DNA of 64,000 nucleotides from Morganella morganii (GTDB lineage: Bacteria > Pseudomonadota > Gammaproteobacteria > Enterobacterales > Enterobacteriaceae): positions 816,286 through 880,285 of the forward strand of contig NZ_NRQY01000001.1 in assembly GCF_003996855.1 (NCBI RefSeq), given 5' to 3'. This document shows positions 8,264 to 18,386 of this stretch, one piece after another (the stretch's first letter is position 1; each line of letters begins with the position of its first letter). The notes under the pieces were generated by a model. That model worked only from the letters and a program-made list of their open reading frames with translations, was not told the origin of the DNA and made no database searches. Made by a program: the position numbers and the translations under genes.

Positions 8264-8794
8264 TCAGAACAGACGGCGCGGCTGTTTGCGGTGAATAAAC
8301 TGGGATAACAGTACCAGAGCACTGATAAGCTGATACACAGCAAAAATACCGATAAGCCACTGCGGCATATCCAGTTTCAGGAACACCCACTGCTGAACTG
8401 AGCAATCACCGGATGCTTCAAACACTGACGGCAGCCAGGTATTGAGCGGCAGCCATTCAGGGAAATTCACAAAGAAATCGCAGGTATTGAACGGGGACGG
8501 GTAGAGCTGGATCATGGTGTGTTCCCATGACAGCTGTAATCCGGCAATGCCGCTGTAAATCCACAGGGCAATGGCCAGCCAGCGGATAATGGCGCTGCGC
8601 GGCGCTATCCAGCCGAGGAATCCGGCAAACGCAATACCCAGAACAGCGATACGTTCATAAATACACATCACACACGGCTGTAATCCCATTCCGTGCTGAA
8701 AGAACAGGGCGATACCGTCGAGCGCCAGTGCGGAAATCATCAGTAAAAACCAGGCACTGCGGCCCCGCGAACACTCATAAAGGTAAGTCAGCAT
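8264..8794 (-). CDS. dsbB: DsbB, quinone-dependent disulfide bond oxidoreductase
   Basis: The 176-residue inner-membrane protein has four helices and the two DsbB redox pairs: CVMC in the first periplasmic loop (residues 41 and 44) and CDFF...GDCS in the second loop. The conserved quinone-site arginine follows CVMCIYER. DsbB reoxidises periplasmic DsbA and passes electrons to ubiquinone or menaquinone. Gene order dsbB-nhaB-fadR is the same as in E. coli. The length is normal for the family. Confidence 0.96.
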   Translation of the reverse strand: MLTYLYECSRGRSAWFLLMISALALDGIALFFQHGMGLQPCVMCIYERIAVLGIAFAGFLGWIAPRSAIIRWLAIALWIYSGIAGLQLSWEHTMIQLYPSPFNTCDFFVNFPEWLPLNTWLPSVFEASGDCSVQQWVFLKLDMPQWLIGIFAVYQLISALVLLSQFIHRKQPRRLF

Positions 8795-8903
8795 AATTGT
8801 ATCCGGGTTATCCGATTAATAAGAAACAGATTAACTAACGCAGCGACTGTACGATAAAAATTACAGCGGTGCATCCCTTTTCCGCATTTGCGACTGACAG
8901 AAA

Positions 8904-8936
8904 CAAAAAAACCGGAATAACACGGTTATTCCGGTT
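8904..8936 (-). terminator. Terminator of nhaB
   Basis: On the minus strand AACCGGAATAAC pairs with GTTATTCCGGTT (8910-8921 and 8925-8936), followed by a T-run (8904-8909). Confidence 0.88.
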
Positions 8937-8956
8937 AGAGCAGTGTAAGGAGGAGG

Positions 8957-10504
8957 TTACGGTAGTGTGATCACACCATTCGCAGCCATCCATTCTGAAA
9001 CAGGAACCAGCCATAATTCAACGCCGAAGAAACCGACCAGCGTCATCACAATAGTGTAAGGCAGGGCCATGACCACCATTTTTCCGTAGGAAAGCCGGAT
9101 CAGCGGAGCCAGAGCGGAGGTCAGCAGGAACAGGAATGCGGCCTGACCGTTTGGCGTTGCCACTGACGGCAGGTTTGTCCCTGTGTTGATAGCAACGGCC
9201 AGGTATTCATACTGTGTATAGGATACCAGCCCGGCTTTCATCGCCGTCATCGCCTCATTTATATACACCGTGCCGACAAAGACGTTATCAGATACCGCCG
9301 AGAGCAGGCCGTTGAACAGATAGAACAGCGACAGTTGGGAGGACGGGTCTGAACTGAGAACAAACTGGATAAACGGTGTGAATAATTTCTGATCAACAAT
9401 CACGGCGACAACAGAGAAGAACACGGTCAGCAGGGCGGTAAACGGCAGTGCTTCCTCAAAGGCCTCACCCAGGGCATGCTCTTCAGTAATCCCGCAAAAT
9501 GCGGTCGCCAGAATGATGACAGACAAACCAATCAGCCCGACCTCGGCCAGATGGAAGGCCAGTGCGGCGATCAGCCAGATACCGATAATGCCCTGAACAA
9601 TCAGCTGCATTTTTTCCTGTTTGGTCCGGCGCGCTGAGGATTTTTGTGCATTATCCTCAAGTACTGCCCGAACCCGCTCCGGCAGCTCCGCACCGTAGCC
9701 GAACAGTTTAAACCGTTCGACCAGGTAACAGACCAGCAGACCGCAGAAAAACACCGGAATGGTCACCGGCGCCATACGCAGGAAGAAATTCACGAAATCC
9801 CATCCGGCATGTTTGGCAATAATCAGGTTCTGCGGCTCACCCACCATGGTCATCACACCACCCAGAGCAGTACCGATACCGGCATGCATCATCAGGCTGC
9901 GCAGAAAGGCACGGAACTGATCCAGCGTCTGGCGCATTTCGGTGCTGTCGATAAATTCATCATCGCTGAGCGTCACCGTTTCTTTTCCCGAGGAGGCATA
10001 CTGATGATAAATCGCGTAAAACCCGACAGACACACTGATTACGACGGCAATAACCGTCAGTGCATCCAGAAACGCGGATAAAAATGCGCTGGCCAGACAG
10101 AACGCAAGCGAAAGCGCGCGTTTGGAACGAATAGAAAGGAGCAATTTGGTAAACAGAAACAGCAGTAACTGCTTCATGAAGTAAATACCTGCAACCATAA
10201 AGATTAGCAGCAGGATAACCTCAAGGTTATTCATAATCTCATGGCTGATTTGCGCCGGTGATGTCATCCCGATCAGTACCGCCTCAATCGCCAGCAGACC
10301 GCCGGGTTGCAGCGGGTAGCACTTCAGTGCCATCGCAAGGGTAAAAATAAATTCAATGACCAGCAGCCAGCCGGCTGTAAAAGGGTCAATAAAGAAGTAA
10401 ACAACCGGATTTATAATTAAAAAAAGAATAATAGCAAGCTTATACCAGTCAGGGGAGTGACCCATGAAGTTCTTCAGGAAGGCCTGCCGCATTGATATTT
10501 CCAT
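8957..10504 (-). CDS. nhaB: NhaB sodium/proton antiporter
   Basis: The 515-residue polytopic membrane protein is nearly collinear with E. coli NhaB: an opening MEIS..., [82 protein letters not shown]. It exports Na+ in exchange for protons and helps salt and pH tolerance. It is divergent from fadR, as in E. coli. Its own terminator is at 8904. Length and motifs are complete. Confidence 0.96.
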   Translation of the reverse strand: MEISMRQAFLKNFMGHSPDWYKLAIILFLIINPVVYFFIDPFTAGWLLVIEFIFTLAMALKCYPLQPGGLLAIEAVLIGMTSPAQISHEIMNNLEVILLLIFMVAGIYFMKQLLLFLFTKLLLSIRSKRALSLAFCLASAFLSAFLDALTVIAVVISVSVGFYAIYHQYASSGKETVTLSDDEFIDSTEMRQTLDQFRAFLRSLMMHAGIGTALGGVMTMVGEPQNLIIAKHAGWDFVNFFLRMAPVTIPVFFCGLLVCYLVERFKLFGYGAELPERVRAVLEDNAQKSSARRTKQEKMQLIVQGIIGIWLIAALAFHLAEVGLIGLSVIILATAFCGITEEHALGEAFEEALPFTALLTVFFSVVAVIVDQKLFTPFIQFVLSSDPSSQLSLFYLFNGLLSAVSDNVFVGTVYINEAMTAMKAGLVSYTQYEYLAVAINTGTNLPSVATPNGQAAFLFLLTSALAPLIRLSYGKMVVMALPYTIVMTLVGFFGVELWLVPVSEWMAANGVITLP

Positions 10505-10744
10505 TATTGCTGTGTGTCCTCCGCAGGGGGTGAAAAGATGATCCGCGCATAACTACAGTGCTTTATACTACGCCGGTATTCTGAATTTATTAAGAATTTA
10601 AATCAACTGATGGTTACCGGCTGTACCACTGTGATTTATGACCGGATTCACTCTTTCGCAAGCTGATTGCTATATCGTGGCGTCACATTCTGTTATCATC
10701 CGGATAATTGAAAGGTTAATTAATTGCTTTGGACGAAGTCACCT

Positions 10745-11458
10745 ATGGTAATCAAGGCGCAGAGCCCTGCGGGGTTTGCAGAAGAGTATATTATTGAAAG
10801 TATCTGGAATAATCGTTTTCCGCCGTGCTCCATTTTACCCGCAGAGCGTGAGTTATCTGAACTGATTGGTGTGACCCGGACAACGCTGCGTGAAGTGTTA
10901 CAGCGCCTTGCCAGAGATGGCTGGCTGACAATTCAGCACGGTAAACCGACAAAAATTAATAATTTCTGGGAAACCTCCGGGCTGAATATCCTGGAAACCA
11001 TTGCCCGTCTCGATCACGAAAGCGCACCGAAACTGATTGAGAACCTGCTGGCAGCCCGGACCAATATTGCGTCTATTTTTATCCGTACTGCATTTCGCAA
11101 TAATCCGGAAAAATCACTGGAAATCCTCAGTCAGGAAAATGAACCGGATGATAATTCCGACGCATTCAGCCAGTATGATTATGATGTGTTCCGCGGTCTG
11201 GCTTTTGCTTCCGGTAACCCGATTTACGGCCTGATCCTTAATGGACTGAAAGGGTTATACACCCGTGTCGGCCGTTTCTATTTTGCAAGCCCGGAAGCGC
11301 GTAAACTGGCTCGTAATTTTTATCAGCAGCTGACCGGTCTGTGCCGTGAAAAAGCCTATGATAAAGTGCTGGACTGTGTCCGCAGCTACGGCAAAGAGAG
11401 CGGAACTATCTGGCAGACCATGCAAAACAGCATTGCACAGGATCTGAATCCGCAGTAA
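10745..11458 (+). CDS. fadR: FadR, fatty-acid metabolism regulator
   Basis: The start is placed at ATG 10745 because the E. coli protein begins exactly there ([19 protein letters not shown]); the upstream TTG frame adds seven unsupported residues. The GntR-type winged helix (about residues 10-70, [28 protein letters not shown]) is almost identical to E. coli. The C-terminal all-helical domain (residues 80-238) binds acyl-CoA, which releases DNA. FadR represses fatty-acid degradation genes and activates fabA/fabB. 237 residues; a terminator follows. Confidence 0.97.
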   Translation: MVIKAQSPAGFAEEYIIESIWNNRFPPCSILPAERELSELIGVTRTTLREVLQRLARDGWLTIQHGKPTKINNFWETSGLNILETIARLDHESAPKLIENLLAARTNIASIFIRTAFRNNPEKSLEILSQENEPDDNSDAFSQYDYDVFRGLAFASGNPIYGLILNGLKGLYTRVGRFYFASPEARKLARNFYQQLTGLCREKAYDKVLDCVRSYGKESGTIWQTMQNSIAQDLNPQ

Positions 11459-11473
11459 CACATTCTGAATACA

Positions 11474-11505
11474 ATAAAAAACCGGCACTGTGCCGGTTTT
11501 TTATT
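11474..11505 (+). terminator. Terminator of fadR
   Basis: AACCGGCA (11480-11487) pairs with TGCCGGTT (11491-11498) over CTG, flanked by A-run and T-run, so it could work in both directions. Confidence 0.9.
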
Positions 11506-11534
11506 GCCTGTTACTCAGCGGGTCAATGCCTGCA

Positions 11535-11654
11535 ATGAAACGGCCGCCGCCGGGTAAGGTAGTGATGTTTTTGTGTTGGTTTTTAATATTCATCGTTATT
11601 ACCGGAATATATGCCGGAAGGTATAAAAAAGAAGAGGTATTTTCTTACAAATAA
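11535..11654 (+). CDS. Possible small membrane peptide (39 aa)
   Basis: This short frame encodes a proline-rich basic N-terminus (MKRPPPGK), one hydrophobic helix (VVMFLCWFLIFIVITGIYAG) and a charged tail (RYKKEEVFSYK), the usual look of enterobacterial small membrane proteins. An in-frame ATG at 11526 would add three residues. No convincing Shine-Dalgarno precedes either start, so translation is uncertain. It lies alone between the fadR terminator and the dadA promoter region, where E. coli has the divergent spoVR-like ycgB gene. Confidence 0.38.
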   Translation: MKRPPPGKVVMFLCWFLIFIVITGIYAGRYKKEEVFSYK

Positions 11655-11987
11655 CCGACATAACATAAATGTGCGGATTATTTATTCAGTCTGGTGTCAT
11701 CGGCAACAGAGACGGGAGTCCGGTTGCGTTTTACGATGAGTTCACAGCGGTGCCTGCGACAGATAGCCTGCATACTATTTAATAAATGCTTATATTACAA
11801 GATAATAAAATCATTTTCAGATAAAAGGATTATTTAATTAATTATATCAGTGATTAAAAAAATACTGTTTTGTGACCGGCTGCAAAGAAACAGACTTAAT
11901 ATGACGTGAGGGGTTTCCGCTATGTTGGCAAAATGTTTCCAAAATATTATGCTGATGCTAATGTGAAATAAATAATAAGGCGGCAAC
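11655..11987. promoter_or_regulatory. dadA upstream region
   Basis: These 333 bases are AT-rich and contain no credible gene. They must carry the promoter of dadAX, which in E. coli is controlled by Lrp and CRP. I see AT-rich tracts suited to Lrp but no clear TGTGA-N6-TCACA site. AAGGCGG at about 11978 is the dadA ribosome binding site. Confidence 0.5.
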
Positions 11988-13286
11988 ATGAACATTGTCA
12001 TCCTGGGAAGTGGTGTTATCGGTGTCACAACAGCCTGGTATCTCGCGCAAAAAGGGCACAATGTGACTGTTATCGACAGGCAACCGGCGGCGGCGGAAGA
12101 AACCAGCTTCGGCAATGCCGGGCAAATCTCCCCCGGTTATGCCACACCGTGGGGCGCACCGGGTATTCCGCTGAAAGCAGTGAAATGGATGTTTGAAAAA
12201 CATGCTCCGCTGGCCATCAGGCCGGACGGTTCACTGTTCCAGTTACGCTGGATGTGGCAGATGCTGCGCAATTGTGGTGCTGATTATTACGTCATGAATA
12301 AAAGTCGCATGGTACGTATTGCAGAATACAGCCGTGACTGTATGAAAGCATTACGCGCAGAAACCGGAATACAGTATGAGGGGCGTCAGGGTGGTACGCT
12401 GCAACTGTTCCGAACACAAAAACAGCTGGATAACGCCGCCAATGATATTGCCGTTCTGAAACAGGAAGGGGTACCGTACCGCCTGCTGAGTGCCCGTGAA
12501 CTGCACGAGGCTGAACCGGCGCTGGCCCATGCGGAACATAAGCTGGCGGGTGGCCTGCAACTGCCGAATGATGAAACCGGGGATTGCAATCTGTTCACCA
12601 AACGTCTGGCAGATATGGCGCAGCAGGCGGGGGTGAAATTCCGTTTCGGTGTGAATATTCACCGTCTGCAATTCAGCGGTGATCGCGTCAGCGGAGTAAT
12701 TTGTGATGAAGAAGTGATCACCGGTGATCAGTATGTGGTGGCGCTGGGTTCATACTCCGCGAAATTACTGCACGGTCATATCGCCATCCCGGTGTATCCG
12801 CTGAAAGGCTATTCTCTGACCATGCCGATTATTGACGAAAGCCGCTCCCCGGTATCCACGGTGCTGGATGAAACCTATAAAATCGCGGTGACCCGCTTTG
12901 ATCAGCGTATTCGGGTCGGCGGCATGGCGGAAGTGGTCGGTTTTAATCTGGATATTGTCAGACGGCGCTGTGAAACACTGAAAATGGTGGTGCAGGATCT
13001 TTACGGCGGCGGCGGGGATATCGGCAAAGCAACCTTCTGGACCGGCCTGCGCCCGATGACGCCGGACGGTACGCCGGTTGTCGGCCCGACCGCGTACAGC
13101 AATCTGTTCCTCAATACCGGACATGGTACGCTCGGCTGGACAATGGCCTGCGGGAGCGGGCAGTTGCTCGCCGATATTATGACCGGTGACAAACCCGCTA
13201 TCCGCGCGGATGACCTCGCGGTTTCCCGTTATCTGAACGGGTTTAAAACCCGGTTGGTGATCCCGCAGCAGTTACATACTGCCTGA
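11988..13286 (+). CDS. dadA: DadA, D-amino acid dehydrogenase small subunit
   Basis: The 432-residue flavoprotein begins with the FAD-binding Rossmann motif [17 protein letters not shown] and ends with the conserved [20 protein letters not shown] stretch. DadA oxidises D-alanine and other D-amino acids to oxo acids plus ammonia at the inner membrane and feeds electrons to the respiratory chain. The ATG follows AAGGCGGCAAC. dadX starts 27 bases after the stop, forming the classic L-alanine catabolic operon: DadX makes D-alanine, DadA burns it. Confidence 0.96.
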   Translation: MNIVILGSGVIGVTTAWYLAQKGHNVTVIDRQPAAAEETSFGNAGQISPGYATPWGAPGIPLKAVKWMFEKHAPLAIRPDGSLFQLRWMWQMLRNCGADYYVMNKSRMVRIAEYSRDCMKALRAETGIQYEGRQGGTLQLFRTQKQLDNAANDIAVLKQEGVPYRLLSARELHEAEPALAHAEHKLAGGLQLPNDETGDCNLFTKRLADMAQQAGVKFRFGVNIHRLQFSGDRVSGVICDEEVITGDQYVVALGSYSAKLLHGHIAIPVYPLKGYSLTMPIIDESRSPVSTVLDETYKIAVTRFDQRIRVGGMAEVVGFNLDIVRRRCETLKMVVQDLYGGGGDIGKATFWTGLRPMTPDGTPVVGPTAYSNLFLNTGHGTLGWTMACGSGQLLADIMTGDKPAIRADDLAVSRYLNGFKTRLVIPQQLHTA

Positions 13287-13312
13287 ATAAAATAATAAGG
13301 AATGGTGATGTT

Positions 13313-14383
13313 ATGCCTCGTCCGATACAGGCAGTGATTGACAGTGAAGCGATCCGTTATAATCTGGCCCGGATAAAAGAACGGGTCAGCCCGTCCCGTA
13401 TGTGGGCGGTGGTAAAAGCGGATGCATACGGACATGGTATTGAGCGGATTTTTCCGGCACTGGCGCAGGCGGAGGGCATTGCACTGCTGGATTTCAGTGA
13501 GGCGGTGCAGGTCCGCGAACTGGGCTGGCAAAAGCCGGTTCTGCTGCTGGAGGGATTTTTTCAGCCACAGGATCTGTCACTGATTGACCGTTATCAGCTG
13601 TCAACATCTGTGCACAGCGAGTGGCAGATTAAAGCGATAGAAGAAGCATCGTTTATTCATCCGCTGAATGTGTATCTGAAGCTGAACAGCGGTATGAACC
13701 GGCTGGGCTTTTCACCAGCGGCCTATCTGAATGCGCTCCAGCGTTTGAAAGCATTACCGCAGGTCGGCAGTATCACGCTGATGAGCCATTTTGCGGATGC
13801 GGATTTAACCGCCGGTATTCATAAACAGATGTCCCGCATTGCCCTGTTCAGCTCTCTGAACTTACCGCAATGCCTGGCAAACTCTGCGGCTGCCATATGG
13901 GAGCCGGAGGCCCGTGCGGATGAAGTACGCTGCGGCATCATTCTTTATGGTGTATCACCCAGTGGTAACACTGCGGATATTGCAGAGCTGGATCTGAAAC
14001 CAGCGATGACGCTTCGCAGTGAAATTATTGCCGTTCATGATATTGATGCCGGTGAAACCGTCGGTTACGGAAGCCGTTTTACCGCACCGGAACCGATGCG
14101 TATTGCCACTATTGCCTGTGGTTATGCGGATGGTTATCCGCGTCATGCGCCGGACGGCACGCCGGTCTGGATTGCCGGGCGGCGCTGTCCGCTGGCTGGT
14201 CGGATCTCAATGGATATGCTGACTGCGGATATCACACATTGCCCGGAAGCAGATATCGGTACGCCGGTTGAATTGTGGGGAGAGAATCTTCCGGTGGATG
14301 ATATCGCGCAATATGCCGGGACTATCGGCTATGAACTGCTGACGGCGCTGGCACGGCGGGTACCGGTGGTCACCGCCGGGTAA
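13313..14383 (+). CDS. dadX: DadX, catabolic alanine racemase
   Basis: The 356-residue PLP enzyme carries the cofactor lysine in VKADAYGHG (about residue 34) and the second catalytic tyrosine in the CGYADGYPR stretch near residue 255. The N-terminal barrel and C-terminal beta domain are both complete. It interconverts L- and D-alanine. Being directly behind dadA identifies it as the catabolic isozyme rather than the biosynthetic Alr. Confidence 0.95.
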   Translation: MPRPIQAVIDSEAIRYNLARIKERVSPSRMWAVVKADAYGHGIERIFPALAQAEGIALLDFSEAVQVRELGWQKPVLLLEGFFQPQDLSLIDRYQLSTSVHSEWQIKAIEEASFIHPLNVYLKLNSGMNRLGFSPAAYLNALQRLKALPQVGSITLMSHFADADLTAGIHKQMSRIALFSSLNLPQCLANSAAAIWEPEARADEVRCGIILYGVSPSGNTADIAELDLKPAMTLRSEIIAVHDIDAGETVGYGSRFTAPEPMRIATIACGYADGYPRHAPDGTPVWIAGRRCPLAGRISMDMLTADITHCPEADIGTPVELWGENLPVDDIAQYAGTIGYELLTALARRVPVVTAG

Positions 14384-14479
14384 TTATGTGCCATTCCGGC
14401 TGTTTTTATGATCCTGATAAATACCTGCCCGCCCGGCACGCAGTAAACTGAGGCGGTTGAAATCAGGCAGGAGTGCGTT

Positions 14480-16774
14480 ATGCAGGCGGGTGTGGAAATC
14501 CGGGTGAAAGGAAAAGTTCAGGGGGTCGGGTTTCGTCCGGCGGTCTGGCAGATAGCACATCAGATGGGGTTGTGCGGGGATGTCTGCAATGACAGCGAAG
14601 GGGTACTTATCCACCTTCCGGCAGATGCGGATATCACCAGTTTTATCAATCAGTTACAGGCGCAATGTCCGCCGCTGGCAAGAATCGACCATATCGGGCA
14701 GCAGCATTATACCTTTGAACAGTGTCCGGTGGCCTTTACCATCACCGCCAGCGGACAGGGTGAAATGGATACGGAGATTATTCCGGATGCGGCCACCTGT
14801 GATGCCTGCCTCCGTGAATTGTTTGATCCGGACAACCGCCGTTACCGCTATCCCTTTATTAACTGTACACATTGCGGGCCCCGTTTCACTATTATCCGCG
14901 GGATGCCGTATGATCGCCCGAACACGGCAATGTCGGTTTTTCCGTTTTGTCCGGTGTGTCAGCACGAGTACCGTGACCCGGCAGATCGCCGGTTCCACGC
15001 GCAACCCAATGCCTGTCCGGATTGCGGCCCGCATATCTGGCTTACCGATCCGCAGCAGCAGATTACTGCCCGTTTTGATGATGCATTATCAGCCGCTGTC
15101 CGCTTACTGAAAGACAGAAAAATTCTGGCCATGCAGGGGCTGGGCGGCTTCCATCTGGTGGCGGATGCACAAAACAGTGATGCGGTGGCAGCACTGAGAG
15201 CCAGCAAACACCGGCCAGCCAAGCCGTTTGCGGTGATGATCCCGTCTGTTGACTGGCTGGCGAAATGTTCAGAACACCAGCCGGCTCCCGGCCTGATAAC
15301 CTTACTGAAAAGTCCGGCGGCACCGATTGTGCTGACAGATGAACCGGGTCTGTCCGCTGCATTATCACCGCTGGTCGCGCCGGGATTGTGTGAAATCGGG
15401 ATTATGCTGCCCTCTAATCCGTTACAGCACCTGCTGCTGCATGATATTCAGCGCCCGCTGATTATGACGTCCGGTAATGCATCAGGTCATACTCCGGCAC
15501 TGGATCACGCAGCTGCGTTTGAGCAGCTCAGTACCATTGCGGATGCTTTTCTGCTGCATAATCGCGAAATCATTCAGCGGGCAGATGATTCTCTCGTCCG
15601 TTATCAGCCCGGTGATATTCAGGTAATACGGCGTGCACGCGGTTATGTGCCGGATGCTATCGACGTCAGTGCCGTGACAGGTAATAATCCGCCTGCGGTA
15701 CTGGCGATGGGGGGGGATCTGAAAAATACCTTCTGTCTGCTGCATCATCAGCAACTGATTACCGGGCCGCATCTCGGGGATCTGTCGGATCTCTCTGTGC
15801 AGGGGCAGCTTGAGGCATCCCTGAAACTGTTTGAGCAAATTTATCAGATGAAACCGGAGGCTGTCGCCGGGGATGCCCATCCGGGTTATATCAGCCATCA
15901 GATGGGCATTGCCATGGCGCAGGCACACCGGGTGCCGTTTATTCCGGTTTACCATCATCACGCTCATATTGCCGCATGCCTGGCAGAACACAGCTGGCGT
16001 CCGGAAGATGGCGAAGTGGCGGGGATTGCGCTCGACGGCCTCGGGTACGGTGCGGACAACACATTATGGGGCGGCGAGATTCTGGCGGGCGATTACCGGC
16101 AGATGATCCGCACCGGCGGGTTACCGGCAGTGAGTCTGCCGGGGGGAGATAAGGCGGCAGTGCAGCCGTGGCGTAATCTGCTGGCACATCTGCATCACGC
16201 CGGGCTGTGGCCATCGTCACCACTGGCCGCCCGGCTGGCCGGAAAAAATACGTCATTACTAATCAAAGCTATTGAACAGGATCTTAACGCACCGAAAGCT
16301 TCCTCTTGCGGCCGGTTGTTTGATGCCGCCGCTTGTGCGCTCGGACTGACGGCTGATCAGATAAGCTGGGAAGGAGAAGCCGCCTGTGCGCTGGAGGCCT
16401 GTGCGTTACAGTGTCACAATCAAGATGCGCTTATTACAGGTGATACATTGCCGCTGACCACGGATAATATTATTGATTTACGTCCGCTGTGGCAGATGCT
16501 GGGGGATGAGACACTGACTATACCGGAAAGCGCATTTCGTTTTCATGTGCTGCTGGCGAATACCTTTGCGGGACTGGCGGATGATACGGCAGACCGGCGG
16601 AAGACAGATACCATCATACTCTCCGGCGGTGTATTTAATAACCGCCTGCTGCGTCGTTTCATTAAGAGCAGATTAAGTCACCGACGGGTACTTGAACCCC
16701 GGCAACTGCCGTGCGGGGACGGCGGGATCGCAGCCGGACAGGCGCTGATCGCGGCAATAGCATTGCGTCACTGA
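14480..16774 (+). CDS. hypF: HypF, carbamoyltransferase for [NiFe] hydrogenase maturation
   Basis: The 764-residue protein has the full HypF order: N-terminal acylphosphatase domain (GKVQGVGFRPAVWQIA), two zinc-finger motifs (CDACLRELF...CTHCG and CPVCQHEY...CPDCG), a YrdC-like domain (about residues 200-380) and a Kae1-like C-terminal domain with a HHHAHIAACLAEH metal site and GGVFNNRLL. It uses carbamoyl phosphate and ATP to make the thiocarbamoyl group that HypE turns into the active-site cyanide ligand. No other hyp gene or hydrogenase is present here, so it acts with genes elsewhere. It starts at ATG 14480 after CAGGAGTGCGTT, 96 bases after dadX. Confidence 0.95.
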   Translation: MQAGVEIRVKGKVQGVGFRPAVWQIAHQMGLCGDVCNDSEGVLIHLPADADITSFINQLQAQCPPLARIDHIGQQHYTFEQCPVAFTITASGQGEMDTEIIPDAATCDACLRELFDPDNRRYRYPFINCTHCGPRFTIIRGMPYDRPNTAMSVFPFCPVCQHEYRDPADRRFHAQPNACPDCGPHIWLTDPQQQITARFDDALSAAVRLLKDRKILAMQGLGGFHLVADAQNSDAVAALRASKHRPAKPFAVMIPSVDWLAKCSEHQPAPGLITLLKSPAAPIVLTDEPGLSAALSPLVAPGLCEIGIMLPSNPLQHLLLHDIQRPLIMTSGNASGHTPALDHAAAFEQLSTIADAFLLHNREIIQRADDSLVRYQPGDIQVIRRARGYVPDAIDVSAVTGNNPPAVLAMGGDLKNTFCLLHHQQLITGPHLGDLSDLSVQGQLEASLKLFEQIYQMKPEAVAGDAHPGYISHQMGIAMAQAHRVPFIPVYHHHAHIAACLAEHSWRPEDGEVAGIALDGLGYGADNTLWGGEILAGDYRQMIRTGGLPAVSLPGGDKAAVQPWRNLLAHLHHAGLWPSSPLAARLAGKNTSLLIKAIEQDLNAPKASSCGRLFDAAACALGLTADQISWEGEAACALEACALQCHNQDALITGDTLPLTTDNIIDLRPLWQMLGDETLTIPESAFRFHVLLANTFAGLADDTADRRKTDTIILSGGVFNNRLLRRFIKSRLSHRRVLEPRQLPCGDGGIAAGQALIAAIALRH

Positions 16775-16907
16775 AACCGGCGGCACAATTTGGCACAGTA
16801 AATATTTGTAATTTTTGTCATCGCTGAATTATCATTCACCGTAATATATTCGCTCCGCGAACATTTGTTGCGGTGATTTGCACATGAATTTAACTCAGGA
16901 AATAATA

Positions 16908-17666
16908 ATGCATAAGAAATTAACCGGCCTGGTCAGCCTCGGAATATTAACGGTTATGTCAGCCTCTGCTTTTGCAGACGACGGAAAATGGTCTGTCGGT
17001 GCTTCTGTCCTGTATCAGGAGCAGGCGTACCGCGGCACAAAATCCTCTGACAAATTTATGCCGGTTCCGATGGTTAACTATGATGGTAAGAACTTTTATT
17101 TTCATACATTAGCGACCGGTTATTATCTGTGGAACGACAAAAAAGATCAGCTGTCCGTTGACCTGTTCTACTATCCGCAGGCATACCGTGCCAAAGATAA
17201 TAAAGATTCCCGTATGCGCCAACTGGATAACCGCCGCGATACTGCGATGGCAGGGTTTAGCTACCGCCACCATGAAGAGTGGGGTACTTTACGTACCAAC
17301 TTCTCCGGGGATATTCTGGGTAAAAGTGACGGAATGCGCTTTGATGCCGCGTATCTCTACGGCTTTAAAGGTGACTCATGGTCTGTTCAGCCGGGTGTCG
17401 GTGTAATCTGGTCAAGTGAAAAACAGAATCGTTATGAATACGGGATCACCGATTCAGAATCCCGCCGCAGCGGACTGGATGAATATCGTCCGGGCAGCAG
17501 CTGGACTCCGTATGTTGAAGTCACCGGTAATTATCAGTTTGATGAGAACTGGTCTGCTTTCGCGATGGGCCGTATCGACCTGTTACCAAGTGAAGCCAAA
17601 GACAGCCCGATGGTGGATAAAAAATACACCTCTATCCTGTGGACGGGCGTGACTTATACTTTCTGA
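16908..17666 (+). CDS. mipA: MipA/OmpV family outer-membrane protein
   Basis: ATG 16908 follows CAGGAAATAATA and starts a clean signal peptide ending ...SAFA; the longer frame from 16878 would spoil it. The mature 229 residues alternate aromatic and polar residues in strands (WSVGASVLYQEQAYRG, YFHTLATGYYLW) and end in TGVTYTF, with the terminal phenylalanine needed for barrel insertion. E. coli MipA links murein hydrolase MltA with penicillin-binding protein PBP1B, while OmpV is a general porin-like relative, so the exact role is not settled. Its terminator is at 17686. Confidence 0.88.
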   Translation: MHKKLTGLVSLGILTVMSASAFADDGKWSVGASVLYQEQAYRGTKSSDKFMPVPMVNYDGKNFYFHTLATGYYLWNDKKDQLSVDLFYYPQAYRAKDNKDSRMRQLDNRRDTAMAGFSYRHHEEWGTLRTNFSGDILGKSDGMRFDAAYLYGFKGDSWSVQPGVGVIWSSEKQNRYEYGITDSESRRSGLDEYRPGSSWTPYVEVTGNYQFDENWSAFAMGRIDLLPSEAKDSPMVDKKYTSILWTGVTYTF

Positions 17667-17685
17667 TAATTCGGTGGTATAACAG

Positions 17686-17721
17686 AACTGCACCTGACTT
17701 TTGTCCGGTGCAGTTTTTTTA
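17686..17721 (+). terminator. Terminator of mipA
   Basis: AACTGCACC (17686-17694) pairs with GGTGCAGTT (17707-17715), followed by T-run. It lies upstream of the yiiX ribosome binding site. Confidence 0.9.
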
Positions 17722-17748
17722 TGGCTGAAACCCTGCCGGAGGCCGTCT

Positions 17749-18351
17749 GTGGTCAGTATATTACGTCATTTTCTGATATTGCTCTGTTGCTTTGTTCCCG
17801 CCGCGTATGCGTGGCAACCGCAGCAGGGGGATATTATTTTCCATACTTCGCGCTCCGCTCAGAGCCTTGCCATACAAAAAGCGACCGGGTCGGTATACAG
17901 CCATATGGGGATTATTCTGCTGCGGGACGGAAAACCGTATGTGTATGAGGCGGCAAAAACTGTCCGCTTTACACCGCTGACACAGTGGATAGCACGCGGC
18001 ACCGGCAGCCGCTATGTGGTGAAACGTTTACAGACGTCGCTGAGTACATCACAACAGCAGCTGTTATACCGGCAGGCGCTTCGTTATCAGTCCCGGCCTT
18101 ATGATCTGACTTTTTCATGGGATGATGAGCGGATTTATTGTTCTGAACTGGTCTGGAAAATCTATAAACATGCTCTGCACAAAGAGATCGGGCAGCTACA
18201 GACACTGCGGGAGTTTGATTTATCCTCACCGGAAGTACAGGCAAAGATGAAAGAACGATACGGAAAGCATATTCCGCTGAACGAAACCGTGATTTCACCG
18301 GTGGCAATGTTTGATTCACCGCAACTGACAACAGTGTATGAAAGCCGGTAA
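17749..18351 (+). CDS. yiiX: YiiX-type exported papain-like hydrolase (NlpC/P60-related)
   Basis: GTG 17749 is chosen because GGAGG sits seven bases upstream and it yields a normal signal peptide ending AAYA, as in E. coli YiiX. The mature protein matches YiiX: WQPQQGDIIF, VYSHMGIILLRDGKPYVYEA (catalytic His in YSHMG), and RIYCSELVWKIY (catalytic Cys). The family is a permuted papain-like fold related to NlpC/P60 and LRAT enzymes. The substrate is unknown; a lipid or peptidoglycan-related amide or ester is likely. 200 residues. The stop codon is embedded in a terminator hairpin. Confidence 0.88.
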   Translation: MVSILRHFLILLCCFVPAAYAWQPQQGDIIFHTSRSAQSLAIQKATGSVYSHMGIILLRDGKPYVYEAAKTVRFTPLTQWIARGTGSRYVVKRLQTSLSTSQQQLLYRQALRYQSRPYDLTFSWDDERIYCSELVWKIYKHALHKEIGQLQTLREFDLSSPEVQAKMKERYGKHIPLNETVISPVAMFDSPQLTTVYESR

Positions 18352-18371
18352 CCATTCACCGGCTTTATTAG
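18341..18371. terminator. Bidirectional terminator between yiiX and yeaD
   Basis: AAAGCCGGT (18341-18349) pairs with ACCGGCTTT (18358-18366) over an 8-nt loop. It overlaps the yiiX stop codon. Confidence 0.7.
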
Positions 18372-18386
18372 TCCCTGAGCAGCCCG

